A stretch of DNA of 64,000 nucleotides from Amycolatopsis nigrescens CSC17Ta-90 (GTDB lineage Bacteria > Actinomycetota > Actinomycetes > Mycobacteriales > Pseudonocardiaceae). The position numbers were made by a program, and so were the translations under genes. The stretch is from contig NZ_ARVW01000001.1 of the NCBI RefSeq assembly GCF_000384315.1, forward strand, positions 8,105,001-8,169,000, in the 5' to 3' direction. The notes under the pieces were generated by a model. It searched no databases. It worked only from the letters and a program-made list of their open reading frames with translations, and was not told the origin of the DNA. This document shows, piece by piece, positions 7,810-15,283 of this stretch (the stretch's first letter is position 1; each line of letters begins with the position of its first letter).

Positions 7810-8352
7810 CTACCTGGTCCCGAGCACCTCGGCGATGAAGGTCGCCTTGGCCTCCGTGTAGGCCTCGCGGTCCTGTGCGTGCTGTTCGGCCAGCTGCCGT
7901 TTGAGCCGTTCGTATCGCCGTGCCGTAGCCGGGTCGCGGCGCAACGCGTCCCGAAAGGCGAGTTGCCGGGCCCAGCGCGGATGGCCGTCGGTGATCAGGT
8001 GCAGGTGCCCGACGCGGCGGTGGCCGGTGGGATCCGGTTTGACGAAGAAACGCCGCCACGGCCGCAGATCCAGCTTTGGCGACAGGTAGTGCCAGCCCTC
8101 GCAAGCGAGGATCTCAGCGGCCCCGGCCACGGCGGCGTCCAGTTCGGTCACCAACCCCATCAGGTCGATCACCGGTTTCGCTGCAAGTCCCGGAACCGAT
8201 GTCGAGCCGACGTGCTCGACATCGGCCACCAGCCAGGACCCCAGCAACTCGGTCAGCCGTGCACACTCGGCCCGCCCCAACTCTCGCCAGCCGGGGTCGT
8301 ACCGAACGATGGCCACCTCCTCGTGCGCCCACGCGGGTACCGGGTCGTTCAT
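7810..8352 (-). CDS. GrpB/UPF0157-family protein
   Basis: A 180-residue GrpB-family protein with a nucleotidyltransferase-like fold. The conserved core VEHVGSTSVPGLAAKPVIDLMG is present, with a later GHLHLI and LAFRDALRRDP, and a helical tail (RYERLKRQLAEQHAQDREAYTEAK). Members are found alone or fused to CoaE, and the substrate is unclear. It is convergent with the coiled-coil gene with only three bases between the stops. Confidence 0.87.
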   Translation of the reverse strand: MNDPVPAWAHEEVAIVRYDPGWRELGRAECARLTELLGSWLVADVEHVGSTSVPGLAAKPVIDLMGLVTELDAAVAGAAEILACEGWHYLSPKLDLRPWRRFFVKPDPTGHRRVGHLHLITDGHPRWARQLAFRDALRRDPATARRYERLKRQLAEQHAQDREAYTEAKATFIAEVLGTR

Positions 8353-8394
8353 GCGAACGACGCTACGCCCGCGATTCGGCGCGTCACCAATCCT

Positions 8395-8850
8395 TCAGTA
8401 GCGCTGGACTCGTCGTGCTCCTCGCCCGGTGGCCCAGGACTCGACGACGAGATGGTCGGCGGGGTCGCCGAGGTAGGTGACCGCGGCCTCGGTGATGTCC
8501 AGGACGAAGTAACCGGATCCGGGTTCAGCGTCTTCGCCGGGCGGCTCGACTTCGACGGCCTGCCCGGCGAGTTTGGCGTCACCCAGCAACTCGGTGGATT
8601 CGGACGGCTTGATCGTCGGCGAGTGGATCGCGACGCGCGGATCACGCCGAACGTCGCGCAGCTTCAGCGATCCGCCCATCATCCCGAAGGTCACGTTGCC
8701 GGTGGTGAAGTTGAGCTCGATCGCGCTGATCCGGGGCGCCCCGTCCTGACGTAGCGTCGCGATGGTCTTGTTGATGCCGGTTTCGAAACAGCGCTGGATT
8801 CGCTGTGCCAGTTCTGGTGCATCCCGCTCGATCTCGTTCCATCGGCTCAT
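8395..8850 (-). CDS. PPOX-class (F420/FMN) flavin-type oxidoreductase
   Basis: A 151-residue split-beta-barrel protein of the pyridoxamine 5'-phosphate oxidase-like superfamily. KTIATLRQDGAPRISAIELNF and SLKLRDVRRDPRVAIHSPT are the usual cofactor-binding strands. Actinobacterial members commonly use F420 or bind haem or flavin; which applies here is not decided. The ATG at 8850 lies directly before MSRWNEIERDAPELA. It is divergent from the decayed VOC gene, with a 7-9-7 dyad in the spacer. Confidence 0.78.
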   Translation of the reverse strand: MSRWNEIERDAPELAQRIQRCFETGINKTIATLRQDGAPRISAIELNFTTGNVTFGMMGGSLKLRDVRRDPRVAIHSPTIKPSESTELLGDAKLAGQAVEVEPPGEDAEPGSGYFVLDITEAAVTYLGDPADHLVVESWATGRGARRVQRY

Positions 8851-8903
8851 GGCCCCAGCACACCACCTGCCACCGACAGAAACCAGCTCGATGAGTTCTG
8901 CCG

Positions 8904-8926
8904 CTCGAAGCAGTCTTACCTTCGAG
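8904..8926. promoter_or_regulatory. Dyad between PPOX gene and VOC remnant
   Basis: CTCGAAG (8904-8910) and CTTCGAG (8920-8926) are perfectly inverted around a 9-base spacer, inside the divergent spacer. It could be a regulator site; no regulator is adjacent. Confidence 0.35.
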
Positions 8927-8943
8927 ACCCCGATGTGAAAGGA

Positions 8944-9211
8944 ATGAGCAGCGTGACTGGTAAGGACAGTCGGCTTCGATGGGGACGGTCCGACCTGGAT
9001 GTTCCACCAGCCCGAAGGCGAGCTTCCGGCCGGGCAGAACCGCCTGATGCTCGACCTCGGTGGTGAGGCCGACTGGTCCGAGCAGGCGGATCGCGTCGAG
9101 GCGCTGGGTGCGCAGCGAGTCAGCGACAACGAACAGGGCGGCATCAGGTGGGTGGTGTTCCGTGATCCGGAGGGCAACACGTTCCGGATCTTCGCCCCGC
9201 GGCCCGAGTAA
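8944..9211 (+). pseudogene. 5'-truncated, frameshifted VOC gene remnant
   Basis: The frame ending at 9211 encodes a normal VOC C-terminal half: RTVGFDGDGPTWMFHQPEG, NRLMLDLGG and VVFRDPEGNTFRIF. A normal-looking start with ribosome binding site (AAAGGA then ATG at 8944, MSSVTGK) lies in another frame and stops at about 9063. The frame that carries the VOC half has a stop at 8954-8956, just upstream. The roughly 60-residue N-terminal half is missing. The simplest reading is an internal deletion that joined the start of the gene out of frame to its second half. An intact VOC gene follows at 9239. Confidence 0.65.
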
Positions 9212-9238
9212 GCACGACTTCTGAAGGGAATAGCACTG

Positions 9239-9616
9239 ATGCACATTGGACCTGTTGTTGCCGTGACCGACCTTGACCGGGCACGCGAGTTCTACGAAGG
9301 CAAGCTCGGTCTGACCGGTGCGGAAACGCCGGGCGGCTGGCTCGTCCGCGGTAGCGATGGCACGGTGATCTACCTGCTCGCGGGAGTCGCGGACGCGGGA
9401 TCGGCGAGTTGGCCGGTGGCCAGCTTCCGGGTCACGGATGTCCGGACCTCGGTACGGTCCCTTCGGTCGCGCGGAGTCGAGTTCCTCGGTCGTGACGAGT
9501 TGCCGTTCACACTCGATGACGATGGCATTTCGTCGGACACCTCGGGGCTGCAGGTGGCGTGGATGCGCGACCCCGACGGGTCGGTGCTCACGATCTTCAG
9601 CCACACCGGCCAGTAG
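9239..9616 (+). CDS. VOC-superfamily protein
   Basis: A 125-residue glyoxalase-like protein: MHIGPVVAVTDLDRAREFYEGKLGLTG at the start, ASFRVTDVRTSVRSLRSRGVEF in the middle, WMRDPDGSVLTIF at the end. The family fold is clear; ligand and activity are not. GAAGGGAA lies 9-10 bases before the ATG. It follows the VOC remnant and is convergent with the TetR gene at 9633. Confidence 0.82.
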   Translation: MHIGPVVAVTDLDRAREFYEGKLGLTGAETPGGWLVRGSDGTVIYLLAGVADAGSASWPVASFRVTDVRTSVRSLRSRGVEFLGRDELPFTLDDDGISSDTSGLQVAWMRDPDGSVLTIFSHTGQ

Positions 9617-9632
9617 GGGCTCTGGTGTGCGG

Positions 9633-10235
9633 TCAGGACTGGTCCAGTGCCCGTTCGATCGCGCGGCGGGCCCGGCCCGCGGCCGTGTGGTCGTGTTGGA
9701 GTTGCATGGCCGCGTTCAGCGCCAGCCCAGCGGCGACGATCTCGAACAGCGCCTGGTCGATGTCGAACCCGGCGGGCAGCTCGCCGTTCTCCACCGCCGC
9801 GGCCAGGTCTGCCCGCAGCCGTTCCCGCCAGCGCGACCACACCTCGGCCACCGCGTCGCGGACCCGGCCGGGGCGGCCGTCGTACTCGGTGAGCGCCGCG
9901 GTCATCAGGCAGCCGCCGGGCAGCAGTGGCGTTTCCAGGTAGCCCACGGAGTTGGCGCACACCGCGCGCAGCCGCCGCAGACCAGGCGGCTCAGCCAGCG
10001 CGGGCCCGACCACCCGGTGCCAGAAGTCCACGAACGCCTTGTCCAGCGTGGAGATCTGCAACGTCTCCTTGGTGCCGAAGTGCTTGTGCACCCCGGACTT
10101 GCTCATCTCCAGCTCCTCGGCGAGCCGGCCGATGGTGATGCCGTCCAGCCCTTCCTCGGAGGCGATCTCGGCGGCACGGTCGAGGATCCGGCCCCTGGTG
10201 GCCTGCGCTTCGGCCGCTGAGCGTCGTGGTGACAT
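9633..10235 (-). CDS. TetR-family regulator
   Basis: A 200-residue TetR regulator. The helix-turn-helix is at about residues 13-60 (RGRILDRAAEIASEEGLDGITIGRLAEELEMSKSGVHKHFGTKETL). The C-terminal region (TPLLPGGCLMTAALTEYDGRPGRVRDAV) resembles the YxaF/LmrA-type TetR C-domain. It is divergent from the metallo-beta-lactamase-fold gene at 10327, and a strong dyad lies in the spacer. Confidence 0.88.
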   Translation of the reverse strand: MSPRRSAAEAQATRGRILDRAAEIASEEGLDGITIGRLAEELEMSKSGVHKHFGTKETLQISTLDKAFVDFWHRVVGPALAEPPGLRRLRAVCANSVGYLETPLLPGGCLMTAALTEYDGRPGRVRDAVAEVWSRWRERLRADLAAAVENGELPAGFDIDQALFEIVAAGLALNAAMQLQHDHTAAGRARRAIERALDQS

Positions 10236-10245
10236 GTGACGAGGA

Positions 10246-10291
10246 TAGCGTACGGCCGTTCTCTATTGCTTTAACGAACGGTCGTACGCTA
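10246..10291. promoter_or_regulatory. TetR operator candidate (16-14-16 inverted repeat)
   Basis: TAGCGTACGGCCGTTC (10246-10261) and GAACGGTCGTACGCTA (10276-10291) are inverted with one mismatched pair, 14 bases apart, in the 91-base spacer of the divergent TetR and MBL genes. The site lies 11 bases from the TetR start, so autoregulation is likely. Confidence 0.6.
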
Positions 10292-10326
10292 ATTTCGCGG
10301 CAACCACCGAGGCGAAGGAGTGCGAG

Positions 10327-11109
10327 ATGCGGGTGCGAAGACTGGGCTGGGCAGGACTGGAGATCGAGGCGGGCGGCACGCGACTGGTGATCGACTACGT
10401 GCGGGACCTCTCACCGCTGTTCACGGGGTGGAAACCCGGAGAGAGGCTGGCGGCGCCGAGCGGGACGGTCACCGCCGCACTGGTCACCCACCTGCACCGG
10501 GACCACACCGACGCGGCCGCGCTCGCCGACGTGCTGACGCCGGGGGCACCGGTGCTCCGACCAGCGCCCGGCCACGGCGACGACGTGGACAACGTGACGA
10601 CACTGCCGGCCGAGCGCGAACTGGCCCTGCACCGGCTGGCCGCCGAGGTCGTGGACACCTGGTCCACCCGGGAGGTCGGGCCGTTCCGGGTCACCGCGGT
10701 TCCCTCCGTCGACGGGCTGGGCGACCCGCAGCTGAACTGGGTGGTGCAGGCCGACGGCCAGCGGGTCTTCCACGGCGGCGACACGATGTTCCACGGCTAC
10801 TGGTGGCTCATCGCGCGCCGGTTCGGCCCGTTCGACGCGGTGTTCCTGCCCGCCAACGGCGCGGTGGTCGACGCGCCGCACCTCCAGCCGCCGAGCCCGC
10901 TACCCGCCGCGATGGACCCGAGGCAGGCCGCCGCGGCCGCGGAGATCCTCGACGCCCGATACGCCGTGCCGATGCACTACGAGGCGGAGCAGCCGGACAA
11001 GATCGCGGGCTACGTCGAGGTCTCCGACCCGGAGAAAGAGTTCCGCACGTACGCCGGACGGCGGGCACACGTACTGGCCGTCGGAGCATGGCTGGATCTC
11101 GCCACCTGA
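10327..11109 (+). CDS. Metallo-beta-lactamase-fold hydrolase (UlaG-like)
   Basis: A 260-residue MBL-fold protein. Metal ligands are visible in THLHRDHTD (HxHxDH), in HGGDTMFHG (Asp) and in a late PMHYE (His). It starts MRVRRLGWAGLEIEAGGTRLVIDY, typical of the Lactamase_B_2/UlaG branch, which hydrolyses lactones or phosphodiesters rather than beta-lactams. GAAGGAG lies 7-10 bases before the ATG. It is probably induced through the divergent TetR. Confidence 0.82.
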   Translation: MRVRRLGWAGLEIEAGGTRLVIDYVRDLSPLFTGWKPGERLAAPSGTVTAALVTHLHRDHTDAAALADVLTPGAPVLRPAPGHGDDVDNVTTLPAERELALHRLAAEVVDTWSTREVGPFRVTAVPSVDGLGDPQLNWVVQADGQRVFHGGDTMFHGYWWLIARRFGPFDAVFLPANGAVVDAPHLQPPSPLPAAMDPRQAAAAAEILDARYAVPMHYEAEQPDKIAGYVEVSDPEKEFRTYAGRRAHVLAVGAWLDLAT

Positions 11110-11135
11110 CCGGAAACTCCGCCGTGCCAACGGGT

Positions 11136-11897
11136 TCAGGCAGCAACCGCGGCGACAAGGCCGCCGTCGATGATCAGGTCCTGGCCATTGATGTAGGACG
11201 CTTCGCTGGAAGCCAGGAAGGCGACCGCGTCGGCGACCTCCTCGGGGACGCCGACGCGACCGGCGGCCACTTCGGCGACGACGGCGGTCTGTGCCTCGGC
11301 GGAGATGTTGTCGTGGAACATCGGGGTCTCGATGTAGCCGGGACTCACCGAGTTGACCCGGATTCCCCTCGGTCCCAGTTCGGCTGCGAGGGTGTGCGCC
11401 AGGTTGTGCACCGCCGCCTTGGTCGCGGCGTACAGGGAAGCACCGGGCAGGCCGCGGTGCAGGGTCCACGACGCGTTGAGCACGATCGCCGCGTGCTCGG
11501 ACAGCAGCGGGACGGTCTTCTGGATGGTGAAGAACACGCCCTTGAAGTTGATGTCCACGATGCGGTCGAACTCGGCCTCGGCGATGTCTGCATGGGGCTG
11601 GAACGCGGCGACGCCAGCGTTGGCGAAGACCACGTCCAGCCGCCCGTGCCGGTTCCGGATCGCGGCCGTCAGCGCGTCGAGATCGTCCAGGTTCGCGACG
11701 TCGCCGCGGATCGCGAGGACGCGATCATCGCCGCCCAGCTCTTCGACCGCGGCGTCCAGCCGGGTCTTGTCCCGCCCGGTGATGACCACCTGCGCGCCCT
11801 CGGCCAGCAGCCTGCGCGCGGTGGCCAGTCCCATTCCGCTCGTGCCGCCGGTGACGAGTGCGATCTTGTCTTCGAAGCGGATCATGTTTCGTGTCAT
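11136..11897 (-). CDS. Short-chain dehydrogenase/reductase
   Basis: Classical SDR of 253 residues: NAD(P) motif TGGTSGMG near residue 16, NAG at about 90, catalytic Ser in LNASWTLHRG, then YAATK with Tyr and Lys, and a C-terminal INGQDLIIDGG. It reduces or oxidises an unknown carbonyl or alcohol. It lies 69 bases downstream of the XRE regulator in the same direction, so it is a likely target. The start is ATG 11897 or ATG 11885; neither has a good ribosome binding site. Confidence 0.85.
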   Translation of the reverse strand: MTRNMIRFEDKIALVTGGTSGMGLATARRLLAEGAQVVITGRDKTRLDAAVEELGGDDRVLAIRGDVANLDDLDALTAAIRNRHGRLDVVFANAGVAAFQPHADIAEAEFDRIVDINFKGVFFTIQKTVPLLSEHAAIVLNASWTLHRGLPGASLYAATKAAVHNLAHTLAAELGPRGIRVNSVSPGYIETPMFHDNISAEAQTAVVAEVAAGRVGVPEEVADAVAFLASSEASYINGQDLIIDGGLVAAVAA

Positions 11898-11966
11898 GCG
11901 CTCAGCGTTTCAACCGGCGGGAGGCACGAACAGGGCGCGCGTATCCGGGGAGTGGCAGCACCACCT

Positions 11967-12770
11967 TCAGGCCGTGCCGGACCTCGGGTTGTACAGCTCC
12001 AGGTACCAGTTCGGGTGGTCGACCACCGCCAGGGTCGTGGTGTCGAAGAACAGGTCACCGGTCTCGGGGTGGTGCACCGCCTTCACCGCCTGGGCGGGAA
12101 CGCCCACGTCGTGGCGTGTCCACAGTTCGGCGAACTCCGGGCTCACCGCGCTGAGGTCGCCGACGACCCTGGCGAACTCCGGGTCGTCGGGGGAATGCGC
12201 CGCATCGGCCCGGAAGGCGGCGACCACCGCGGGCGCGATCGATTCCCAGTGGACGTGCGCTTCGCGGTACCGGGCATTGGTGAAGAACGTGATCAGGCAG
12301 TTGTGGTCGGTGTCGCGGTAGCCGAACACCTCGCGCGCCGCGTCGTTGACCGCGAGCAGGTTCCAGTAGCGGTCCCGCAGCACCGCGGGCCGCGGCGACC
12401 AGGCGGCGAGCAGCTGCCGGAGTTCGGGGGAGACCTCGGTACCGCGCGACCCACCGGCTCGTGGCGGGTTGAGACCGGCCAGCAGGTAGAGGTGCGCCCG
12501 CTCGGGCTCGGTCAGGTGCAGTGCGCGGGCGATCGCGTCGAGCACCTCGCCTGAGACGTTGATGTCGCGGCCCTGCTCGAGCCAGGTGTACCAGTCCACC
12601 CCGACACCGGCCAGCACCGCGACCTCTTCACGTCGCAGGCCCGGCGTCCGGCGCCTGCCTCCCGCCGCCATCCCGACGTCACCGGGGGTGAGCCGTGCCC
12701 GGCGGGTGCGCAGGAAGTCGCGGAGTTGCTCACGGCGATGCAGCGTCACCGCGGCCGAGTCGCTGGTCAT
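11967..12770 (-). CDS. XRE-family regulator with MmyB-like ligand domain
   Basis: A 267-residue regulator. The N-terminal helix-turn-helix (RRARLTPGDVG, TPGLRREEVAVLAGVGVDWYTWLEQGR) is followed by an MmyB-like PAS/GAF-type domain (RYWNLLAVNDAAREVFGY, NLLAVNDA and LSPEF-like segments, ending LVVDHPNWYLELYNP-like). Such proteins often control a neighbouring SDR. ATG 12770 fits the family N-terminus. Confidence 0.86.
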   Translation of the reverse strand: MTSDSAAVTLHRREQLRDFLRTRRARLTPGDVGMAAGGRRRTPGLRREEVAVLAGVGVDWYTWLEQGRDINVSGEVLDAIARALHLTEPERAHLYLLAGLNPPRAGGSRGTEVSPELRQLLAAWSPRPAVLRDRYWNLLAVNDAAREVFGYRDTDHNCLITFFTNARYREAHVHWESIAPAVVAAFRADAAHSPDDPEFARVVGDLSAVSPEFAELWTRHDVGVPAQAVKAVHHPETGDLFFDTTTLAVVDHPNWYLELYNPRSGTA

Positions 12771-12793
12771 AGCCCACGGTAACAACGCCCGGC

Positions 12794-13291
12794 CTAGCCG
12801 GTTTGGCCGTGCAGCAGCAGCGCCAGGCCGAGGCAGCCGAGCGCGGCGGTCGGGGTGACCGCGCGGACGAGGTTCCAGCGGACCCAGCGCGCCTCGAACC
12901 GCGTGCGCACCTGCGCCAACTCGGCGGCACCGCTGGCCGCGTCCGCCTCGGCCAGCAGGTTGTTCAGCGGCACGTTCACCGCGCCGGTGGTGACCAGCAT
13001 CGACGCGGACAGCACGAACGCGGCGACCAGCCAGGGCAGCGCGGCCCGGTCGTCGGCGGGGAGGTACAGCGCCACGGCCAGTGCGGCGAACAGCGGAGCA
13101 CCACCGAAGCCGATGGCGAACCAGCCGTTCAGGATCGCCACGTTGATCCGCTGCATCACGGTGACGAAGGTCCGGTCGTCCACCCGCCGCAGCGCCGGCA
13201 TCACCGAGCAGGCGTAGGCGTAGAAGAGGCCGGCTATCAGCCCGGTGGTGATCGTCGCGGCGAGCAGTACGACGGTGCGCAGCAGCTCCAT
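12794..13291 (-). CDS. DUF1772-family membrane protein
   Basis: A 165-residue four-helix membrane protein of the DUF1772 (anthrone-oxygenase-like) family. It begins LLRTVVLLAATITTGLIAGLFYAYACSVMPALRRVDD, and its second half has the family-typical VPLNN segment followed by a conserved RWVRWNLVRAV. The activity in bacteria is unknown. It is divergent from the AraC gene at 13399 across a nested dyad. Confidence 0.8.
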   Translation of the reverse strand: MELLRTVVLLAATITTGLIAGLFYAYACSVMPALRRVDDRTFVTVMQRINVAILNGWFAIGFGGAPLFAALAVALYLPADDRAALPWLVAAFVLSASMLVTTGAVNVPLNNLLAEADAASGAAELAQVRTRFEARWVRWNLVRAVTPTAALGCLGLALLLHGQTG

Positions 13292-13350
13292 CTCGTTCTC
13301 CTAGGTCTTGGTGCGATGCGCTAAGTCAAGCCGCCGCCGCTGAGACGCGC

Positions 13351-13375
13351 CATGGCTGAGTGGCTCTGAGCCATG
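13351..13375. promoter_or_regulatory. Dyad in the DUF1772/AraC divergent spacer
   Basis: CATGGCT (13351-13357) and AGCCATG (13369-13375) are inverted with an 11-base spacer. They are flanked by an outer GACGC (13344-13348) and GCGTC (13381-13385) pair. The position suggests the AraC protein's binding site, inferred. Confidence 0.45.
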
Positions 13376-13398
13376 TTTCAGCGTCTACGCTGGCCGCC

Positions 13399-14340
13399 AT
13401 GGACGCACTCGCCGGACTGCTGGACGGGCCGCGGGCCAGGGGAGCGTTCCTGCTCCGGTCGCTGCTGAGCCCTCCGTGGTCGCTGCGGATCGAGGACCAC
13501 GCCCCGCTGACACTGGTGGCGGCCGTGCGCGGCGAAGCCTGGGTATTGCCCGACAACGGGGATCCGGTGCGGATGTGCCCCGGCGACGTCGCGATCGTGC
13601 GTGGACCGGATCCGTACACCGTCGCCGACGCCCCGGAAACGCCGCCGCAGGCGGTGATCCACCCCGGCGGGCGTTGCAGTGCCCCGGACGGCGAGCCGCT
13701 GGCCGGGCTGACCGATCTCGGCGTGCGCACCTGGGGCCGCCCCGGCGGTTCGACGGTGCTGCTCACCGGCACCTACCAGCTGGAGGGCGAGATCAGCCGG
13801 CGGCTGCTCGCCGCCCTGCCCACGCTGCTGGTGCTGCCGGAGTCCGCATGGGACTGCCCGCTCATCCCGTTGCTCGGCGACGAGATCGTCAAGGACGAGC
13901 CCGGCCAGGAGGCCGTCCTGGACCGGCTGCTCGACCTGCTGCTGATCGCCGTGCTGCGCGCGTGGTTCGCCCGCCCGGACGTGCGGGCCCCGGCCTGGTA
14001 CCGGGCGCACAGCGACCCGGTGGTGGGCCGGGCATTGCGCATGCTGCACAACAACCCGGAACGCCCGTGGACCGTGGCCGCACTCGCTTCGGACGCCGGG
14101 GTTTCCAGGGCAGCGCTGGCCCGCCGGTTCACCGGACTGGTCGGTGAGCCGCCGATGGGCTACCTCACCTCGTGGCGCCTCGCGCTGGCCGCCGATCTGC
14201 TGCGGCAGCCGGGCGCCACGGTCGGCGCGGTGGCCAGGAAAGTCGGTTACGGCAGCGCGTTCGCGCTCAGCACCGCCTTCAAACGCGAACGCGGCATCAG
14301 CCCGCAGCAGCACCGCGCCGGCGCCGTTGCGGCCGGCTGA
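13399..14340 (+). CDS. AraC-family regulator with cupin N-domain
   Basis: A 313-residue regulator. An AraC_binding_2/cupin_6-like N-domain (LAGLLDGPRARGAFLLRSLLSPPWSLRIEDHAPLTLV) precedes the double helix-turn-helix at about residues 210-305 (PWTVAALASDAGVSRAALARRFTGLVGEPPMGYLTSWRL, VGAVARKVGYGSAFALSTAFKRERGISPQQHR). ATG 13399 is preferred over the upstream in-frame GTG because the latter lies inside the dyad. It probably activates the DUF1772 gene; a GntR/TetR fusion regulator follows 21 bases downstream. Confidence 0.87.
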   Translation: MDALAGLLDGPRARGAFLLRSLLSPPWSLRIEDHAPLTLVAAVRGEAWVLPDNGDPVRMCPGDVAIVRGPDPYTVADAPETPPQAVIHPGGRCSAPDGEPLAGLTDLGVRTWGRPGGSTVLLTGTYQLEGEISRRLLAALPTLLVLPESAWDCPLIPLLGDEIVKDEPGQEAVLDRLLDLLLIAVLRAWFARPDVRAPAWYRAHSDPVVGRALRMLHNNPERPWTVAALASDAGVSRAALARRFTGLVGEPPMGYLTSWRLALAADLLRQPGATVGAVARKVGYGSAFALSTAFKRERGISPQQHRAGAVAAG

Positions 14341-14361
14341 ACGAACAAGCAGGAGTGCACT

Positions 14362-15279
14362 GTGGACACACCGCCGTACGCCAGGATCGTCACCGAGATC
14401 CGGCACCGCATCGCGACCGGCGAGTTGCGCGCGGGGGACCGGGTGCCGTCCACCCGGCAGCTCATCCAGGACTGGGGCGTGGCCATGGCCACCGCGACCA
14501 AGGCGCTCAGCACCCTGCGCCAGGAGGGGCTGGTCCGCGCCGTCCGAGGAGTCGGCACGGTGGTGGCCGACCCCTCGGAACGCCCGGTTCCGGCGCGGGA
14601 ACCTCGGGCCGGAGACCTGGAGCTGAACCGCGAACGCGTCGTGCTGGCCGCGGTGGCGGTCGCCGACACCGAGGGGTTGCCGGCGTTGTCCATGCGCCGG
14701 GTCGCCACCGAACTCGACGTCGCCACCATGTCCCTGTACCGCCACGTGCGGAACAAGGACGAGCTGGTGCTCCTGATGGCCGACGCCGTGCTGCGCGAGA
14801 ACGCGCTCCCCGCCGAACCGCCGCCGCAGTGGCGGGCCGGGCTGGAGATCACCTTGCGCGCGCAGTGGGCGACCTACCGCAGTCACCCGTGGCTGGCGCA
14901 GGTCCTGTCCGTCACCAGGCCGCAGGTGCTGCCCGCGCTGCTCGCGCACACCGAATGGACGCTGCGGGTGCTGCACGGGCATGGTCTGGATCAAGGCACC
15001 ATGCTGTACGCGCACATCACCGCGTTCAGCTACGTGCGGGGGATCGCGGTGAACCTGGCTCCCGAGGCGGAAGCCGAGCAGGACACCGGCATGACCTACG
15101 ACGAGTGGATGAGCGCCGAGGGGGAGCCGGCACTGGCCGCGCTGGTCGGGCCTGGCTCCTTCCCGGTCTTCCAGGAGATCGCCGCCGGCGGCGAGTTCGA
15201 CCTCGACCTGGACCGGCTCTTCGAGTTCGGCCTCACCCGGCTGCTCGACGGCTTCGCCGCACTGCTGGAACCGGCCTGA
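14362..15279 (+). CDS. GntR-TetR fusion transcriptional regulator
   Basis: A 305-residue regulator with two DNA-binding modules. Residues 1-75 are a GntR winged helix (YARIVTEIRHRIATGELRAGDRVPSTRQLIQDWGVAMATATKAL). From about 88 a TetR helix-turn-helix follows (NRERVVLAAVAVADTEGLPALSMRRVATELDVATMSLYRHV) with a TetR_C_1-type ligand domain. The double architecture is recurrent in actinobacteria. GTG 14362 follows AGGAG by 6 bases. No obvious target is adjacent except the AraC gene, with which it is probably co-transcribed. Confidence 0.86.
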   Translation: MDTPPYARIVTEIRHRIATGELRAGDRVPSTRQLIQDWGVAMATATKALSTLRQEGLVRAVRGVGTVVADPSERPVPAREPRAGDLELNRERVVLAAVAVADTEGLPALSMRRVATELDVATMSLYRHVRNKDELVLLMADAVLRENALPAEPPPQWRAGLEITLRAQWATYRSHPWLAQVLSVTRPQVLPALLAHTEWTLRVLHGHGLDQGTMLYAHITAFSYVRGIAVNLAPEAEAEQDTGMTYDEWMSAEGEPALAALVGPGSFPVFQEIAAGGEFDLDLDRLFEFGLTRLLDGFAALLEPA

Positions 15280-15283
15280 GCCA

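Noticed and set aside
10320..12554. A 744-codon plus-strand frame across the MBL, SDR and XRE genes
   Set aside because: It overlaps three well-supported genes on both strands and has no recognisable domain; it is a GC-driven shadow.
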